From the NCBI GenBank assembly GCA_000014925.1, contig CP000474.1, positions 3,658,001 through 3,722,000 on the forward strand: a stretch of 64,000 nt of DNA, read 5' to 3'. The stretch comes from Paenarthrobacter aurescens TC1 (GTDB lineage Bacteria; Actinomycetota; Actinomycetes; Actinomycetales; Micrococcaceae). A program made the translations under genes and the position numbers. The notes under the pieces are model-generated. The model ran no database searches, was not told the origin of the DNA, and saw nothing but the letters and a program-made list of their open reading frames with translations. This document shows positions 1-9,377 of this stretch, one piece after another; position 1 is the stretch's first letter, and every line of letters starts with the position of its first letter.

Positions 1-602
1 ACGCGGGGGTCGTTCCAGAAAATACTCTGCGTGCCGTCGCCGTGGTGGGCATCAACGTCGATGCTCACCACCCGTTGCACGCCGCCGTCGAGCAGCTTTT
101 GGATTGCCAGCGCGACGTCGTTGTAGACGCAAAAGCCGCTGGCCCGCTCCCGTGCTGCATGGTGCATTCCGCCGCTGAAGTTCACGGCGCGGACGGCTTG
201 GCCGGAAAGGATGGTTTCAGCCGCCAGCAGCGAGCCCCCGGCGAGGCGGGCGCTGGCCTCGTGCATTCCAGCAAAGGCGGGATCATCCTCGGTTCCCAGT
301 CCGCGCTCCTCCTCGGGGGCTGAAGGGTCCGCACTGACGCGGCGCACGGCCTCCACATAGTCGCGGCTGTGCACGGAAAAAAGTTCGACGTCGGTAGCCA
401 CCGTGGGTGCCTCGACGGCCACATGGTTGTGGTTAAACAGGCCGAGCGATTCAGCCAGCCGGGCTGTCAGTTCTAGCCGCTGCGGTGCCATGGGATGGCC
501 CGGGCCAAAGTTGTAGGCAGTCATGGCTGGATCCCACACCACCGTCGTTGGCAGTGCGGACCGCGTAATGCTGGAAGCTGTTGTTCCAAGCCGTGAGTTC
601 AT
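1..602 (-). CDS. acuC: AcuC-type acetoin utilisation / histone-deacetylase-fold protein, 3' part cut by window edge
   Basis: Zn-dependent deacetylase of the class I/II HDAC fold. The family member AcuC deacetylates acetyl-CoA synthetase in Bacillus. About 200 residues are visible before the frame runs off position 1. Seen: the double-His motif GGMHHAA and the metal-site motif DVDAHHGDG, both canonical. The N-terminal region VVWDPAMTAYNFGPGH is also typical of the family. Start taken as the first in-frame ATG at 602; an ATG at 524 begins too far inside the conserved region. It is divergent from trkH. An acs gene lies about 28 kb away, so a functional link is only inferred from the family. Confidence 0.88.
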   Translation of the reverse strand, partial: MNSRLGTTASSITRSALPTTVVWDPAMTAYNFGPGHPMAPQRLELTARLAESLGLFNHNHVAVEAPTVATDVELFSVHSRDYVEAVRRVSADPSAPEEERGLGTEDDPAFAGMHEASARLAGGSLLAAETILSGQAVRAVNFSGGMHHAARERASGFCVYNDVALAIQKLLDGGVQRVVSIDVDAHHGDGTQSIFWNDPR

Positions 603-704
603 CCAGAACAGGCTACCTGAGCCCCGAGGAGCCTACCGCCCGGTTACGCCGCAGGAATAGTGGTTTACTACTCAGGAAAGCTTGTTCAACCGAGGAAGAG
701 CGCC

Positions 705-2138
705 ATGTCTCAAAGCCAGTCGCGGTCCACGAGCCCGACCAACTGGCAACCCAACCAGCAGGAGCGGGAAGGTCTCTGGATCTTTACGCGCGTGCGCGAC
801 TTCGTTGACAACATTGCCAACACCTCACCTGCCCGTCTGGCGTTGACCGTCTTTGCCGTGGTGATCCTGATTTTCACCGGGTTGTTGTCCCTGCCCGCCG
901 CTTCCACGGCCGGCACAGTCACGCCCCTGCACCAGTCCATGTTCACGGCCGTCTCCGCAGTCTGTGTCACAGGACTGACAGTAGTTTCAACAGCCACGCA
1001 CTGGACCTTCTTTGGTCAGCTGGTCATCCTCGTGGGCATCTTCGTTGGCGGTCTCGGCACCCTGACCCTTGCTTCCTTGCTGGCCCTGATGGTCAGCAAA
1101 CGGCTGGGTGTGCGCGGCAAGCTCATCGCGCAGGAAGCCATGAACAACGCGGGCAGGCTCGGCGAGGTTGGTACGCTCCTGCGGATCGTCATCGTCACGT
1201 CGGTGGTCATTGAGGCAGCCCTGGCCCTGGCACTGATTCCACGCTTCATATTGCTCGGCGAAGACTTCTGGCAATCCGTATGGCACGGCGTCTTCTATGC
1301 GATTTCCTCGTTCAACAACGCCGGATTCACTCCACACTCAGATGGCATCGTTCCCTACGAGACCGACCTCTGGATCCTGATCCCCCTGATGCTGGGGGTT
1401 TTTCTGGGCAGCCTCGGCTTCCCTGTGGTGATGGTGCTCCAGCAGAACGGGCTCAACTGGAAAAAGTGGAACCTCCACACCAAGCTCACCATCCAGGTCT
1501 CCTTCATCCTGCTCGCAGCAGGCACGGTCCTGTGGGCCTTGATGGAGTGGGACAACGTGCGGACCATCGGCCACATGGATATGGGCGACAAAGTGATCCA
1601 TTCACTGTTCGCCTCAGTCATGACCCGCTCGGGCGGATTCAACCTGGTGGACCAAAACCACATGGAGTCCACCACCATGCTCCTCACCGACGCCCTCATG
1701 TTTGCCGGTGGCGGATCGGCGTCCACGGCAGGCGGCATCAAGGTGACCACCATCGCCGTCATGTTCCTGGCCATCATGGCTGAAGCCCGCGGCGACGCCG
1801 ACGTGAAGGTCTACGGGCGCACCATTCCACAAGGCACCATGCGCGTTGCCATCTCGGTGATCGTCGCAGGAGCCACCCTTGTGTCCGTGGCGGCATTCCT
1901 GCTGCTCTCCATCAGCGGCGCTTCCTTGGACCGCGTGCTCTTCGAATCCATCTCCGCCTTTGCCACCGTGGGACTGAGCACAAACCTCAGTGCCGAGCTG
2001 CCGCCGTCGGGCGTTTATGTCCTCACCGCACTGATGTTCGCCGGCCGTGTCGGCACCGTAACCCTCGCGGCAGGGTTGGCCCTGCGCCAGCGCAGCCAGC
2101 TGTACCACTACCCGGAAGAGAGGCCAATCATTGGCTAG
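705..2138 (+). CDS. trkH: TrkH/KtrB-family potassium uptake channel subunit
   Basis: Integral membrane K+ translocating subunit, 477 residues. The four selectivity-filter repeats of the family can be picked out: VTGL (about residue 88), NNAGF (about 203), TRSGGF (about 306) and TVGLS (about 420). Each sits between hydrophobic helices. Start ATG at 705 is chosen over an upstream in-frame GTG at 660 because GAGGAAGAG lies just in front of it. The stop overlaps the start of the RCK-domain gene that follows, so the two are almost certainly cotranscribed as the membrane and regulatory halves of one transporter. Confidence 0.94.
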   Translation: MSQSQSRSTSPTNWQPNQQEREGLWIFTRVRDFVDNIANTSPARLALTVFAVVILIFTGLLSLPAASTAGTVTPLHQSMFTAVSAVCVTGLTVVSTATHWTFFGQLVILVGIFVGGLGTLTLASLLALMVSKRLGVRGKLIAQEAMNNAGRLGEVGTLLRIVIVTSVVIEAALALALIPRFILLGEDFWQSVWHGVFYAISSFNNAGFTPHSDGIVPYETDLWILIPLMLGVFLGSLGFPVVMVLQQNGLNWKKWNLHTKLTIQVSFILLAAGTVLWALMEWDNVRTIGHMDMGDKVIHSLFASVMTRSGGFNLVDQNHMESTTMLLTDALMFAGGGSASTAGGIKVTTIAVMFLAIMAEARGDADVKVYGRTIPQGTMRVAISVIVAGATLVSVAAFLLLSISGASLDRVLFESISAFATVGLSTNLSAELPPSGVYVLTALMFAGRVGTVTLAAGLALRQRSQLYHYPEERPIIG

Positions 2139-2817
2139 TACCACAGGGGCCGCCAACCGCCCCGCCCACAACTCACCAGTGCTGGTCATTGGCCTCGGCC
2201 GGTTCGGATCCGCCACCGCTGAGCAGCTGGTCAAGCAGGGCCGTGAAGTCCTGGCTATCGAACGTGACCGCACCTTGGTCCAAAAGTGGGCGCCCGTGCT
2301 CACCCACGTCGTGGAAGCCGATGCCACCAACATCGATGCCCTCCGCCAGCTCGGCGCCCAGGAATTCAGCTCCGCGGTGGTGGGTGTTGGTACGTCCATC
2401 GAGTCCTCCGTGCTCATCACTGTGAACCTGGTGGACTTGGGCATCCAGCACCTCTGGGTCAAGGCCATCACGCCCTCGCACGGCAAAATCCTCACCCGGA
2501 TCGGCGCCAACCACGTGATCTACCCGGAGGCCGACGCCGGTGTCCGCGCAGCCCACTTGGTGTCCGGGCGAATGCTGGACTTCATCGAGTTCGACGACGA
2601 CTACGCGATCGTTAAGATGTACCCGCCCAAGGAAACGGTGGGCTTCACCCTGGAGGAATCCAAGGTGCGCTCAAAATATGGCGTGACGATCGTGGGCGTA
2701 AAAACCCCGGGCGAGGACTTCACGTACGCCCGGCCGGAAACCAAAGTGTCCGGGCACGACATGTTGATCGTGTCCGGACACGTGGACCTGCTGGAGCGCT
2801 TCGCAGCGCGGCCGTAG
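2131..2817 (+). CDS. trkA: TrkA/KtrA-family potassium channel regulatory subunit (RCK domain)
   Basis: Cytosolic nucleotide-binding regulator of the preceding TrkH, 228 residues. The Rossmann motif GLGRFGSAT is at about residues 20-28, followed by an acidic end to strand two (AIERD). A TrkA-C-like segment covers roughly residues 140-225. TTG start at 2131 overlaps the trkH stop by 8 bases and has a purine-rich GGAAGAGAGG ahead of it. The gene converges with proC, with only 11 bases between the stops. Confidence 0.92.
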   Translation: MASTTGAANRPAHNSPVLVIGLGRFGSATAEQLVKQGREVLAIERDRTLVQKWAPVLTHVVEADATNIDALRQLGAQEFSSAVVGVGTSIESSVLITVNLVDLGIQHLWVKAITPSHGKILTRIGANHVIYPEADAGVRAAHLVSGRMLDFIEFDDDYAIVKMYPPKETVGFTLEESKVRSKYGVTIVGVKTPGEDFTYARPETKVSGHDMLIVSGHVDLLERFAARP

Positions 2818-2828
2818 TCTCTTGGAGT

Positions 2829-3659
2829 TCAGCCGAGCTGCTTGGTGATCTCTGCTGCCCGGGCTGCTGCGGCGCGGGCGCCGTCAGCAATGATCTTGGG
2901 GATGCCGCCGTCGTCGAAGGCTGCGATGGCCCGCTCGGTGGTGCCGTTCGGGCTGGTGACGGCGATGCGGAGGGCCGAGGGGTTTGCTCCCGGTTCGGCC
3001 AGCATGAAGCCCGCGCCGGCAACGGTTTCACGGGCAAGCATCACGGACAGCTCTTCGTCCAAGCCCAGCTCCACTCCGGCCGCAGCCATGGCCTCGGCCA
3101 GATAGAACGCGTAGGCCGGGCCGGAACCGCTGATGGCCGACAACGCGTCCACCTGCTCTTCAGGAATCTGGACCACGGTGCCGGCGCCAGCCAACGCCTT
3201 CTTGGCCTTTTCGAGCTGCTCGGGCGTGCAATGAGTACCCGGGGAGACAGATATGACGCCGCGGCCCAGCCTTGCAGGCGTGTTGGGCATGGTGCGGATC
3301 ACCGGCTGTCCGTCGGGCAGCGCAGCTTCGAGTTGGGCGATGGACACTGCCGCTGCGACGCTGACAACAATTGTGTCTTTCCCCAGCGCGGGGCTGATCT
3401 CCCGCGCCAGGTCCAGGATGCCCACCGGCTTGACGCCCAGGATGACCATGCTGGAGCCCTTGCTGGCAAGCTTGTTGTTGTCCGGCTCCTCCTCGCCTGC
3501 GATGGCCATAACCCCGTGGCGCTGCGCGAGTTCATCGGCGCGTTCTGCACGGCGGACAGTGGCGACGATGTCTGACGGGTCCGTCCCTGCGGCAAGCAGG
3601 CCCCCCAGGATTGCCTCGTTCATGGATCCACAGCCAAGGAATGCGATTCGGTTGCTCAT
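2829..3659 (-). CDS. proC: Pyrroline-5-carboxylate reductase
   Basis: Last step of proline synthesis: NAD(P)H reduction of pyrroline-5-carboxylate. 276 residues, the usual family length. Seen: N-terminal dinucleotide-binding motif FLGCGSMNEAILGGLL and the family signature SGSGPAYAFYLAEA near residue 175. The ATG at 3659 starts directly at the Rossmann strand. It stands alone on the minus strand, with a 320-bp non-coding stretch upstream that should carry its promoter. Confidence 0.95.
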   Translation of the reverse strand: MSNRIAFLGCGSMNEAILGGLLAAGTDPSDIVATVRRAERADELAQRHGVMAIAGEEEPDNNKLASKGSSMVILGVKPVGILDLAREISPALGKDTIVVSVAAAVSIAQLEAALPDGQPVIRTMPNTPARLGRGVISVSPGTHCTPEQLEKAKKALAGAGTVVQIPEEQVDALSAISGSGPAYAFYLAEAMAAAGVELGLDEELSVMLARETVAGAGFMLAEPGANPSALRIAVTSPNGTTERAIAAFDDGGIPKIIADGARAAAARAAEITKQLG

Positions 3660-3756
3660 TGGTCCATCATTGCAGTTGGCCTTGGACGGGGTCTAACGAA
3701 TTCCAGATTCCCAGCTTGCTCCCAAGGTTATTGCAGGCAGCACTCATTCTTGGTCC

Positions 3757-3772
3757 GTAACTTAGTAGTTAC
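3757..3772. promoter_or_regulatory. 16-bp palindrome upstream of proC
   Basis: GTAACT-TAGT-AGTTAC, a perfect inverted repeat with 6-bp arms, about 100 bp upstream of the proC start. It could be an operator; no regulator can be assigned. Confidence 0.3.
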
Positions 3773-3908
3773 CTCATTGAGGGTGCGAGTGATGAAGGCG
3801 GGCATGGGGATGTCCGCCAGCAGCACCGGTGGCCGGGCGGGTTTTCCCCCATTTCCCGATTCGGCCGCCGGTGCTTTCGCATTTAACCAGCGCGGACCGC
3901 ACGAAACC

Positions 3909-3961
3909 CGCGCTTGTTCGCCTGACACACCGTTCAACGGCGGGACGGGCGAACAAGCGCG
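3909..3961 (-). terminator. Hairpin after the sugar isomerase-like gene
   Basis: Perfect 14-bp inverted repeat CGCGCTTGTTCGCC / GGCGAACAAGCGCG (3909-3922 and 3948-3961). The 25-nt loop contains a small inner inverted repeat (CCGT TCA ACGG). It begins about 20 bases past the minus-strand stop at 3980. No T-run, as is common for actinobacterial terminators. Confidence 0.55.
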
Positions 3962-3979
3962 TGCGGTGCTCGACGGCGG

Positions 3980-4813
3980 TTAGTTGTCTACGCTTCGCAG
4001 CATCGGGACGCTGAGGTGCTGACGGGCAAAACGCAGGGTTTCGGCGAGCATTTCCTCGCGCTCCCCCGCTACCTTTGCCTTGCGGGTTGAAATCTCGGCC
4101 ACGACTACGCCGTCAAATCCCGTTGCTGCCAAGTGCTGCAGGGCATCAGCGCACTGTTGCGTTCCGGTGCCGGGCACCAAGTGTTCGTCCTTGCCGGATC
4201 CTGAGCCGTCGGTGAGATGGACGTGCCGGAGCTTGTTCCCGAGTGCTTTGATGGCTTCCAGGCTGTTGGCCCCGGCAGTGGCGGCGTGCGAGAAGTCCCA
4301 CGTGACGTCGTCGTAATCCTGGCCCAAAGGGTCCCAGTGCGGCAGGTACGCCACGGCCTCCCGGCCACGGACCCGCCACGGGTACATGTTCTCCACGGCG
4401 ATGCGCACCCGGTACCGCGCGGCGATTTCACGGACGCCCTCCACGAAGTTCTCCGCGTAGTTGGACTGCCAGCGGAACGGCGGGTGGACCACCACGGTGT
4501 CGCATCCGACGTCCGCGGCCATTTGGCAGGATTTCTCGATCTTGTTCCACGCCGTACCCCACACCTGTTGGGTCAACAACAGCGTAGGTGCGTGGATGGA
4601 GACGATCTCCTGGTGATACCGGTGGCTGAGCTGGACCAGGGCGTCGGGGTTCTGGCTCACCGCATTGTTGGTGACCATCACCTCAACACCCTCATAGCCC
4701 AGGTCCTGCGCCACTGCGAAGGCGTCGTGGACGCTCAGGGGGTACACGGATGCGCTGGACAGCGCCACGGGAATTTGGCGGTCATTCACTTCAGGTTCGA
4801 CGTCGTTGCTCAT
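3980..4813 (-). CDS. Sugar phosphate isomerase/epimerase-like TIM-barrel protein
   Basis: 277-residue protein of the AP-endonuclease-2/xylose-isomerase-like TIM-barrel family; substrate unknown. Metal-ligand-type motifs are visible: AVENMYPW (Glu), WDFSHA (Asp/His), HVHLTDGSG (His/Asp) and VVAEIST (Glu). ATG at 4813 is chosen because it starts where conserved sequence begins, 2 nt after the upstream ppx stop; an open extension beyond it is only ppx read in another frame. The isomerase-ppx-proC grouping resembles Rv0496-Rv0500 of M. tuberculosis, which supports orthology but not a function. Confidence 0.85.
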   Translation of the reverse strand: MSNDVEPEVNDRQIPVALSSASVYPLSVHDAFAVAQDLGYEGVEVMVTNNAVSQNPDALVQLSHRYHQEIVSIHAPTLLLTQQVWGTAWNKIEKSCQMAADVGCDTVVVHPPFRWQSNYAENFVEGVREIAARYRVRIAVENMYPWRVRGREAVAYLPHWDPLGQDYDDVTWDFSHAATAGANSLEAIKALGNKLRHVHLTDGSGSGKDEHLVPGTGTQQCADALQHLAATGFDGVVVAEISTRKAKVAGEREEMLAETLRFARQHLSVPMLRSVDN

Positions 4814-4814
4814 C

Positions 4815-5939
4815 TCAGGAGGCCAGCCCGCCTGCCACGGGGGCTGGGATGGGTGTTGGGGACGGTGTGTTGACAGGGACCGGGAATTCTTTGAAGCCCG
4901 GGTGGGGCTCTTCTTCTTGCTCGGAAGCCTTGCCGGCTTCCTTGGCTGCCTTCTTCTTGGACTTGTCCTTCTTGCGCTTCCCCACATGGGGCGCCGGATC
5001 CAGGGCTTCCTCAAAGACCAACTGGTCCAGGCGGCGCAGGATCAGTCCTTCGCGAAGGGCCCAGGGACAAATCTCCATCTTGGGGAACTCGAAGAGCTCA
5101 AGGGCCGCTTCGGCAACCAGGGCGCCTGCCAACAACTGGCGGGCGCGGGCATCGGAGACGCCGGGAAGGTACAACCTGTCTTCCACCGTCATGGCGGAAA
5201 TCCGTTGTGCCCACAGCCCCAGGTCTGCTGCGTGGAGCTCGCGTTTCACGTACGGTCCGGCAGCGCTGGGCGCTGCGCCGGCGATCCGTGCCAAGGAGCG
5301 GAACGTTTTGGACGTGCCGGCCACCAGATTGGCCCGGCCCAACTGGTGGAAGTCACGGACCACCGGTTTCAGCGTTGACCGGATGTAGCGCCGCAGTTCC
5401 TTCACGCTCTTCGCGGTAGGCGGATCGTCGTGGAGCCAGTCCCGCGTCAAACGGCTGGCGCCCAGGGGAACGGATGTGGCGTACTCAGGGAGTTCATCGG
5501 TTCCGTATGCCATTTCAAAGGAGCCGCCCCCGATGTCCAGGTCAAGGATGGGACCTGCACCCCATCCGTACCAGCGGCGTACGGCGAAGAACGTCATGGA
5601 GGCTTCTTCGCTGCCGGTGAGTTCCTGGAGGGTCACCGTGGTTTCGTGCTTGACGCGGGCCAGAACCTCGGGGCCGTTGGTTGCTTCGCGAATGGCCGAG
5701 GTACAGAAAGCCAGGAGGTCTTCCGCCTTGTGGCTGGCCGCGAACTCCCAGGCCTCCAGGACGAACTCGATGAGCTCGTGCTGGCCGGCGTCGTTGATGT
5801 TGCCATCCCCGTCGAGGTACTGCACCAGCGAAAGCGGGCGCTTGTGGGAAGCGAAAGCTACCGGACGCGCGCCGGGATGAGCGTCCACCAGTAAGAGGTG
5901 GACGGTGTTGGACCCGATGTCGAGAACGCCAAGACGCAT
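4815..5939 (-). CDS. ppx: Exopolyphosphatase / Ppx-GppA family phosphatase
   Basis: Actin-like-fold polyphosphate or pppGpp phosphohydrolase, about 374 residues. Seen: phosphate loop 1 LDIGSNTVHLLLVD near the N-terminus and phosphate loop 2 DLDIGGGSFEMAYG at about residue 142. The C-terminus is an unusual Lys/Glu/Pro-rich tail (GKRKKDKSKKKAAKEAG and beyond) with no visible fold. Start set at ATG 5939, directly before the first beta strand. An ATG at 5954 would add five residues and cannot be excluded. Translationally close to the isomerase gene downstream. Confidence 0.88.
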   Translation of the reverse strand: MRLGVLDIGSNTVHLLLVDAHPGARPVAFASHKRPLSLVQYLDGDGNINDAGQHELIEFVLEAWEFAASHKAEDLLAFCTSAIREATNGPEVLARVKHETTVTLQELTGSEEASMTFFAVRRWYGWGAGPILDLDIGGGSFEMAYGTDELPEYATSVPLGASRLTRDWLHDDPPTAKSVKELRRYIRSTLKPVVRDFHQLGRANLVAGTSKTFRSLARIAGAAPSAAGPYVKRELHAADLGLWAQRISAMTVEDRLYLPGVSDARARQLLAGALVAEAALELFEFPKMEICPWALREGLILRRLDQLVFEEALDPAPHVGKRKKDKSKKKAAKEAGKASEQEEEPHPGFKEFPVPVNTPSPTPIPAPVAGGLAS

Positions 5940-6028
5940 TCTGCCATTATTCACCGATTCGAAGCCCGTGAAGCAACTTGGCGACGACGTTTCGCTGACG
6001 GAATGGTTACCGACAGCTTGGGCGGGCC

Positions 6029-6463
6029 CTATTCGGCGGACTCCCCGGCTTCGTCGGCGCGCTTGAAGTCGCGGCGAATATTCGCGATGCCCTCGGGGTC
6101 GATTTCGAAGCCGAATTCGCTTCCGGGGTTGATGACCATGCCCAGTTCATCGCCGATGTTGCCGAGGATCGCTGACCCCATGGTGCCAAGGACGTGGGGG
6201 GCTGCGTCGAGGAAACGCTCATCGACGCGGCTCGGGTGGCTGAATACGGCCAGAACGGGCTGGCCGTCGGCGTTGGAGAGCACCAGGGGCTCCACTGAGG
6301 AGTCCGGGCCATCCACAGCTTCCGAGCTGACGAGGTAGACCTCGTTGTTCAGGAAAGCGAGGATGACGTCCACCGGGTTCGCGTCCGGCTGTTCGGCCGA
6401 GGCGAGCTTCGCCTCGAGGTCGTTCAAGGGTTCGTTGTCCGGTGAAACCGTCTGTTCAGTCAT
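6029..6463 (-). CDS. SseB-like hypothetical protein
   Basis: 144-residue soluble protein. The central part (NNEVYLVSSEAVDG, PLVLSNADGQPVLAVFS, GDELGMVINPGSEFGFEIDPEG) matches the pattern of SseB-type N-terminal domains, which have no defined biochemical role. No signal peptide, membrane segment or catalytic motif is seen. It sits between topA and ppx on the same strand with gaps of 66 and 89 bp. Confidence 0.7.
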   Translation of the reverse strand: MTEQTVSPDNEPLNDLEAKLASAEQPDANPVDVILAFLNNEVYLVSSEAVDGPDSSVEPLVLSNADGQPVLAVFSHPSRVDERFLDAAPHVLGTMGSAILGNIGDELGMVINPGSEFGFEIDPEGIANIRRDFKRADEAGESAE

Positions 6464-6529
6464 GGTTCTACTCGACCACGATGCCGGCCGGGACGCAATT
6501 CGCGAGTGCTGTCCCGGCCGTCATGGTGA

Positions 6530-9253
6530 CTACTTTTTGGCTGTTGCCTTCTTGGCCGGCGCCTTGCGGGTGGTGGTCCGCTTGACCGGTCCCTTGGCAC
6601 GCTTTTCTGCCAAAAGTTCGACGGCGCGTTCCCGGGTCAGCTCTTCGAGTGACGTTGAGCGCGGGACGGTGATGTTGGTGACGCCGTCAGTGATGTATGG
6701 GCCGAAGCGGCCTTCCTTCACCACAATGTTCTTCTCGGAAACGGGGTCCGGTCCAAACTCGGCCAGCGGCGGCACGGAGGCACGGGCGCCGCGCTGCTTG
6801 GGCTGCGAGTAGATCTCCAACGCCTGTTCCAAGGTAATCGTGAAGATTTCCTCTTCCGAACCGATGGAGCGGGAGTCCGTGCCCTTTTTCAGGTACGGGC
6901 CGAAGCGGCCGTTCTGCACTGTGATGGGGTTGCCGTCCGCGTCCTCGCCGAGGACCCGGGGCAAGCTCATGAGCGCGAGGGCTTCATCCAAGGTGACCGT
7001 ATCCACGGTCATGGACTTGAACAGCGAACCGGTGCGCGGCTTTGCCTTCACGGGCTTTTTGGGAGGTTTGGGCTTGCCGTTCTTGTAATATTCCACCGGC
7101 TGGTTGGCCAGTTGTTCCTCGGTCATCTCAGGGATGATCTCGGTGACGTACGCCCCGTAGCGGCCGTTCTTGGCAACGATGGTGTGGCCGGTGTGGGGAT
7201 CGGTTCCCAGGACCCGTTCCTCGGGGGCCGCGGTCTCCATGAGCTCTTTGGCTTTGTCCGCCGTGAGTTCGTCCGGGGCGAGTTCCTCGGGGACGTTGGC
7301 CCTTGCGGACTCAACCACTTCACCGGTCTTCGCATCCAAGGTGGGGATGGAGCTTTCCAAGTACGGGCCGAACTTGCCCACGCGCAACGTGATGCCCTCG
7401 GCGATGGGCACGGAGTTGATCTCGCGGGCATCGATTTCGCCGAGGTTGTTGACGATGCTCAGCAGTCCGGGGTCTGCGTCCTCACCGTAGTAGAAGTGCT
7501 TGAGCCAGGCGGCGCCCACGGCCTGGCCGTTGGCGATCTTGTCCAGGTCGCCTTCCATGTCAGCCGTGAACTCGTAGTCCACGTAGTCCGTAAAGTGCTG
7601 CTCCAGCAGGCGGATAACGGAGAACGCGATCCAGCTGGGAACCAAGGCGGAGCCCTGCTTGCGGACGTAGCCCCGGTCCTGGATGGTGGAGATGGTGGAG
7701 GCGTAGGTGGACGGGCGGCCGATGCCCCGCTTTTCCAACTCAGCGGTCAGCGATGCTTCCGTGTAACGCGGCGGCGGCGATGTTTCGTGGCCGACAGCCA
7801 GAATGTCCGAAGCCGTGAGGGAATCGCCCTTGGCAACGTTCGGGAGGCGACGCGCTTCATCGGATTCCTCGTCGCCGCGGCTCTCATCCTTGCCCTCTTC
7901 ATAGGCTGCTAGGAAGCCGGGGAAAGTGATGACCGTACCGGAGGCGGAGAATTCGGCGTCGCGGCCGTCGGCGGCTACCGCGCCGAGGCGGATGGTGGCA
8001 GTAGAACCCTTGGCGTCAGCCATCTGGGAGGCCACTGTGCGCTTCCAGATGAGCTCGTACAGGCGGAACTCGTCGCCGCTCAGCTGCTTGGCAACCTGCG
8101 CGGGAGTGCGGAAGGAGTCTCCCGCGGGACGGATGGCCTCGTGCGCTTCCTGGGCGTTGGCAGCCTTGTTGGCGTAAACGCGGGGGCTCTGGGGCACGTA
8201 CTCGGGACCGTAAAGCTCCGAAGCCTGGCGGCGGGCTGCCGTGAGTGCTTCATCGCTCAAGGCAGACGAGTCTGTACGCATATAGGTGATGTAGCCGTTT
8301 TCATACAGGCGCTGGGCAACCTGCATGGTGCTCTTTGACGAGAAGCGGAGCTTACGGCCGGCTTCCTGCTGCAGCGTGGACGTGGTGAACGGCGCGGCAG
8401 GGCGGCGGGTGTACGGCTTGGTATCTACGGAGCGGACGCGGAATTCGGCGTTTTCCAAGCCTGCAGCCAAGGATGTGGCCAGTTCCTCGTTGAGGTGCAC
8501 CACCGTGGAGGACGTCAGCTGCCCGTTGTCGTTGAAGTCCCGGCCGCTGGCAACCTTGGAACCGTCCACGGCCGCAAGCTTGGCCTTGAAAGAACCCGAG
8601 TCTGAACCGAACTGGCCCGTGAGGTCCCAGTAGGACGCTGCCCGGAAAGCCATGCGTTCACGTTCGCGGTCAACCACCATGCGGGTCACCACAGACTGGA
8701 CACGGCCGGCCGACAGTCCGCGGGCCACCTTGCGCCACAGGACAGGGGAAATCTCGTAGCCATAAAGGCGGTCAAGAATACGACGCGTCTCCTGGGCGTC
8801 CACCAAAGCGGTGTCAACATCGCGCAGGTTATCCATGGCCCTGTGGATGGCTTCCTTGGTGATTTCACCGAAGGTCATGCGGTAAACGGGAACCTTGGGC
8901 TTCAGGACCTCCAGGAGGTGCCACGCGATGGCTTCACCTTCGCGGTCACCATCAGTTGCGAGATAAAGTGCGTCAGCGTCTTTCAGCTGGGCCTTGAGCT
9001 CGGCGACTTTTTTCTTTTTGTCCGGGGAGACAACGTAGTACGGCTTGAAGTCGTTTTCGATGTCGACGGCGAACTTGCCCAGCGAGGTCTTCTTCAGTTC
9101 GGCAGGGAGGTCCGATGGCTGCGGGAGGTCCCGGATGTGGCCGATCGAAGCCTCGACGATGAAGCCCTCGCCAAGATACTTGGCGATGGTCTTGCTCTTG
9201 GCGGGAGACTCCACGATCACGAGTTTCTTGCCGGTTTTTGCCTTGCTGGGCAC
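6530..9253 (-). CDS. topA: DNA topoisomerase I
   Basis: Type IA topoisomerase that relaxes negative supercoils, 907 residues. The TOPRIM domain is at the N-terminus (LVIVESPAKSKTIAKYLG, DGDREGEAIAWHL). The active-site motif YITYMRTDSSAL is near residue 320, with Tyr as nucleophile. The C-terminus has several Topo-C repeats marked by GRFGPY/GRYGAY. It lacks the cysteine zinc fingers of E. coli TopA and ends in a Lys/Ala/Thr-rich basic tail, the usual actinobacterial arrangement. GTG at 9253 is chosen because TAGGAG precedes it and MPSKAKTGKK-type starts are common in relatives; an ATG at 9295 has no such site. Confidence 0.96.
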   Translation of the reverse strand: MPSKAKTGKKLVIVESPAKSKTIAKYLGEGFIVEASIGHIRDLPQPSDLPAELKKTSLGKFAVDIENDFKPYYVVSPDKKKKVAELKAQLKDADALYLATDGDREGEAIAWHLLEVLKPKVPVYRMTFGEITKEAIHRAMDNLRDVDTALVDAQETRRILDRLYGYEISPVLWRKVARGLSAGRVQSVVTRMVVDRERERMAFRAASYWDLTGQFGSDSGSFKAKLAAVDGSKVASGRDFNDNGQLTSSTVVHLNEELATSLAAGLENAEFRVRSVDTKPYTRRPAAPFTTSTLQQEAGRKLRFSSKSTMQVAQRLYENGYITYMRTDSSALSDEALTAARRQASELYGPEYVPQSPRVYANKAANAQEAHEAIRPAGDSFRTPAQVAKQLSGDEFRLYELIWKRTVASQMADAKGSTATIRLGAVAADGRDAEFSASGTVITFPGFLAAYEEGKDESRGDEESDEARRLPNVAKGDSLTASDILAVGHETSPPPRYTEASLTAELEKRGIGRPSTYASTISTIQDRGYVRKQGSALVPSWIAFSVIRLLEQHFTDYVDYEFTADMEGDLDKIANGQAVGAAWLKHFYYGEDADPGLLSIVNNLGEIDAREINSVPIAEGITLRVGKFGPYLESSIPTLDAKTGEVVESARANVPEELAPDELTADKAKELMETAAPEERVLGTDPHTGHTIVAKNGRYGAYVTEIIPEMTEEQLANQPVEYYKNGKPKPPKKPVKAKPRTGSLFKSMTVDTVTLDEALALMSLPRVLGEDADGNPITVQNGRFGPYLKKGTDSRSIGSEEEIFTITLEQALEIYSQPKQRGARASVPPLAEFGPDPVSEKNIVVKEGRFGPYITDGVTNITVPRSTSLEELTRERAVELLAEKRAKGPVKRTTTRKAPAKKATAKK

Positions 9254-9377
9254 GGTGCTCCTACAGAAAAAATGTGTAATTGGGCTGGTGCCCATATTGG
9301 CCTAGTTCACCATAGTTTGCAGAATCCTGCGTTTTGGCGCGGAACCAGGACGGACAATCGAAGACCCGGGCGGGCTG

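Larger units (their letters stand above)
3660..3979. other. Intergenic region upstream of proC
   Basis: No convincing gene. Short open frames on both strands lack ribosome binding sites and recognisable composition. Two structured elements are visible: a 16-bp palindrome GTAACTTAGTAGTTAC at 3757-3772 and a long hairpin at 3909-3961 behind the isomerase gene. The proC promoter presumably lies in the proC-proximal half. Confidence 0.6.

Noticed and set aside
3750..3983. Open frame on the plus strand between proC and the isomerase gene
   Set aside because: No ribosome binding site, irregular composition, and it runs through a palindrome and the terminator-like hairpin.
7112..7912. Long plus-strand open frame within topA
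   Set aside because: Shadow frame in a high-GC gene; the minus-strand TopA motifs are continuous through it.
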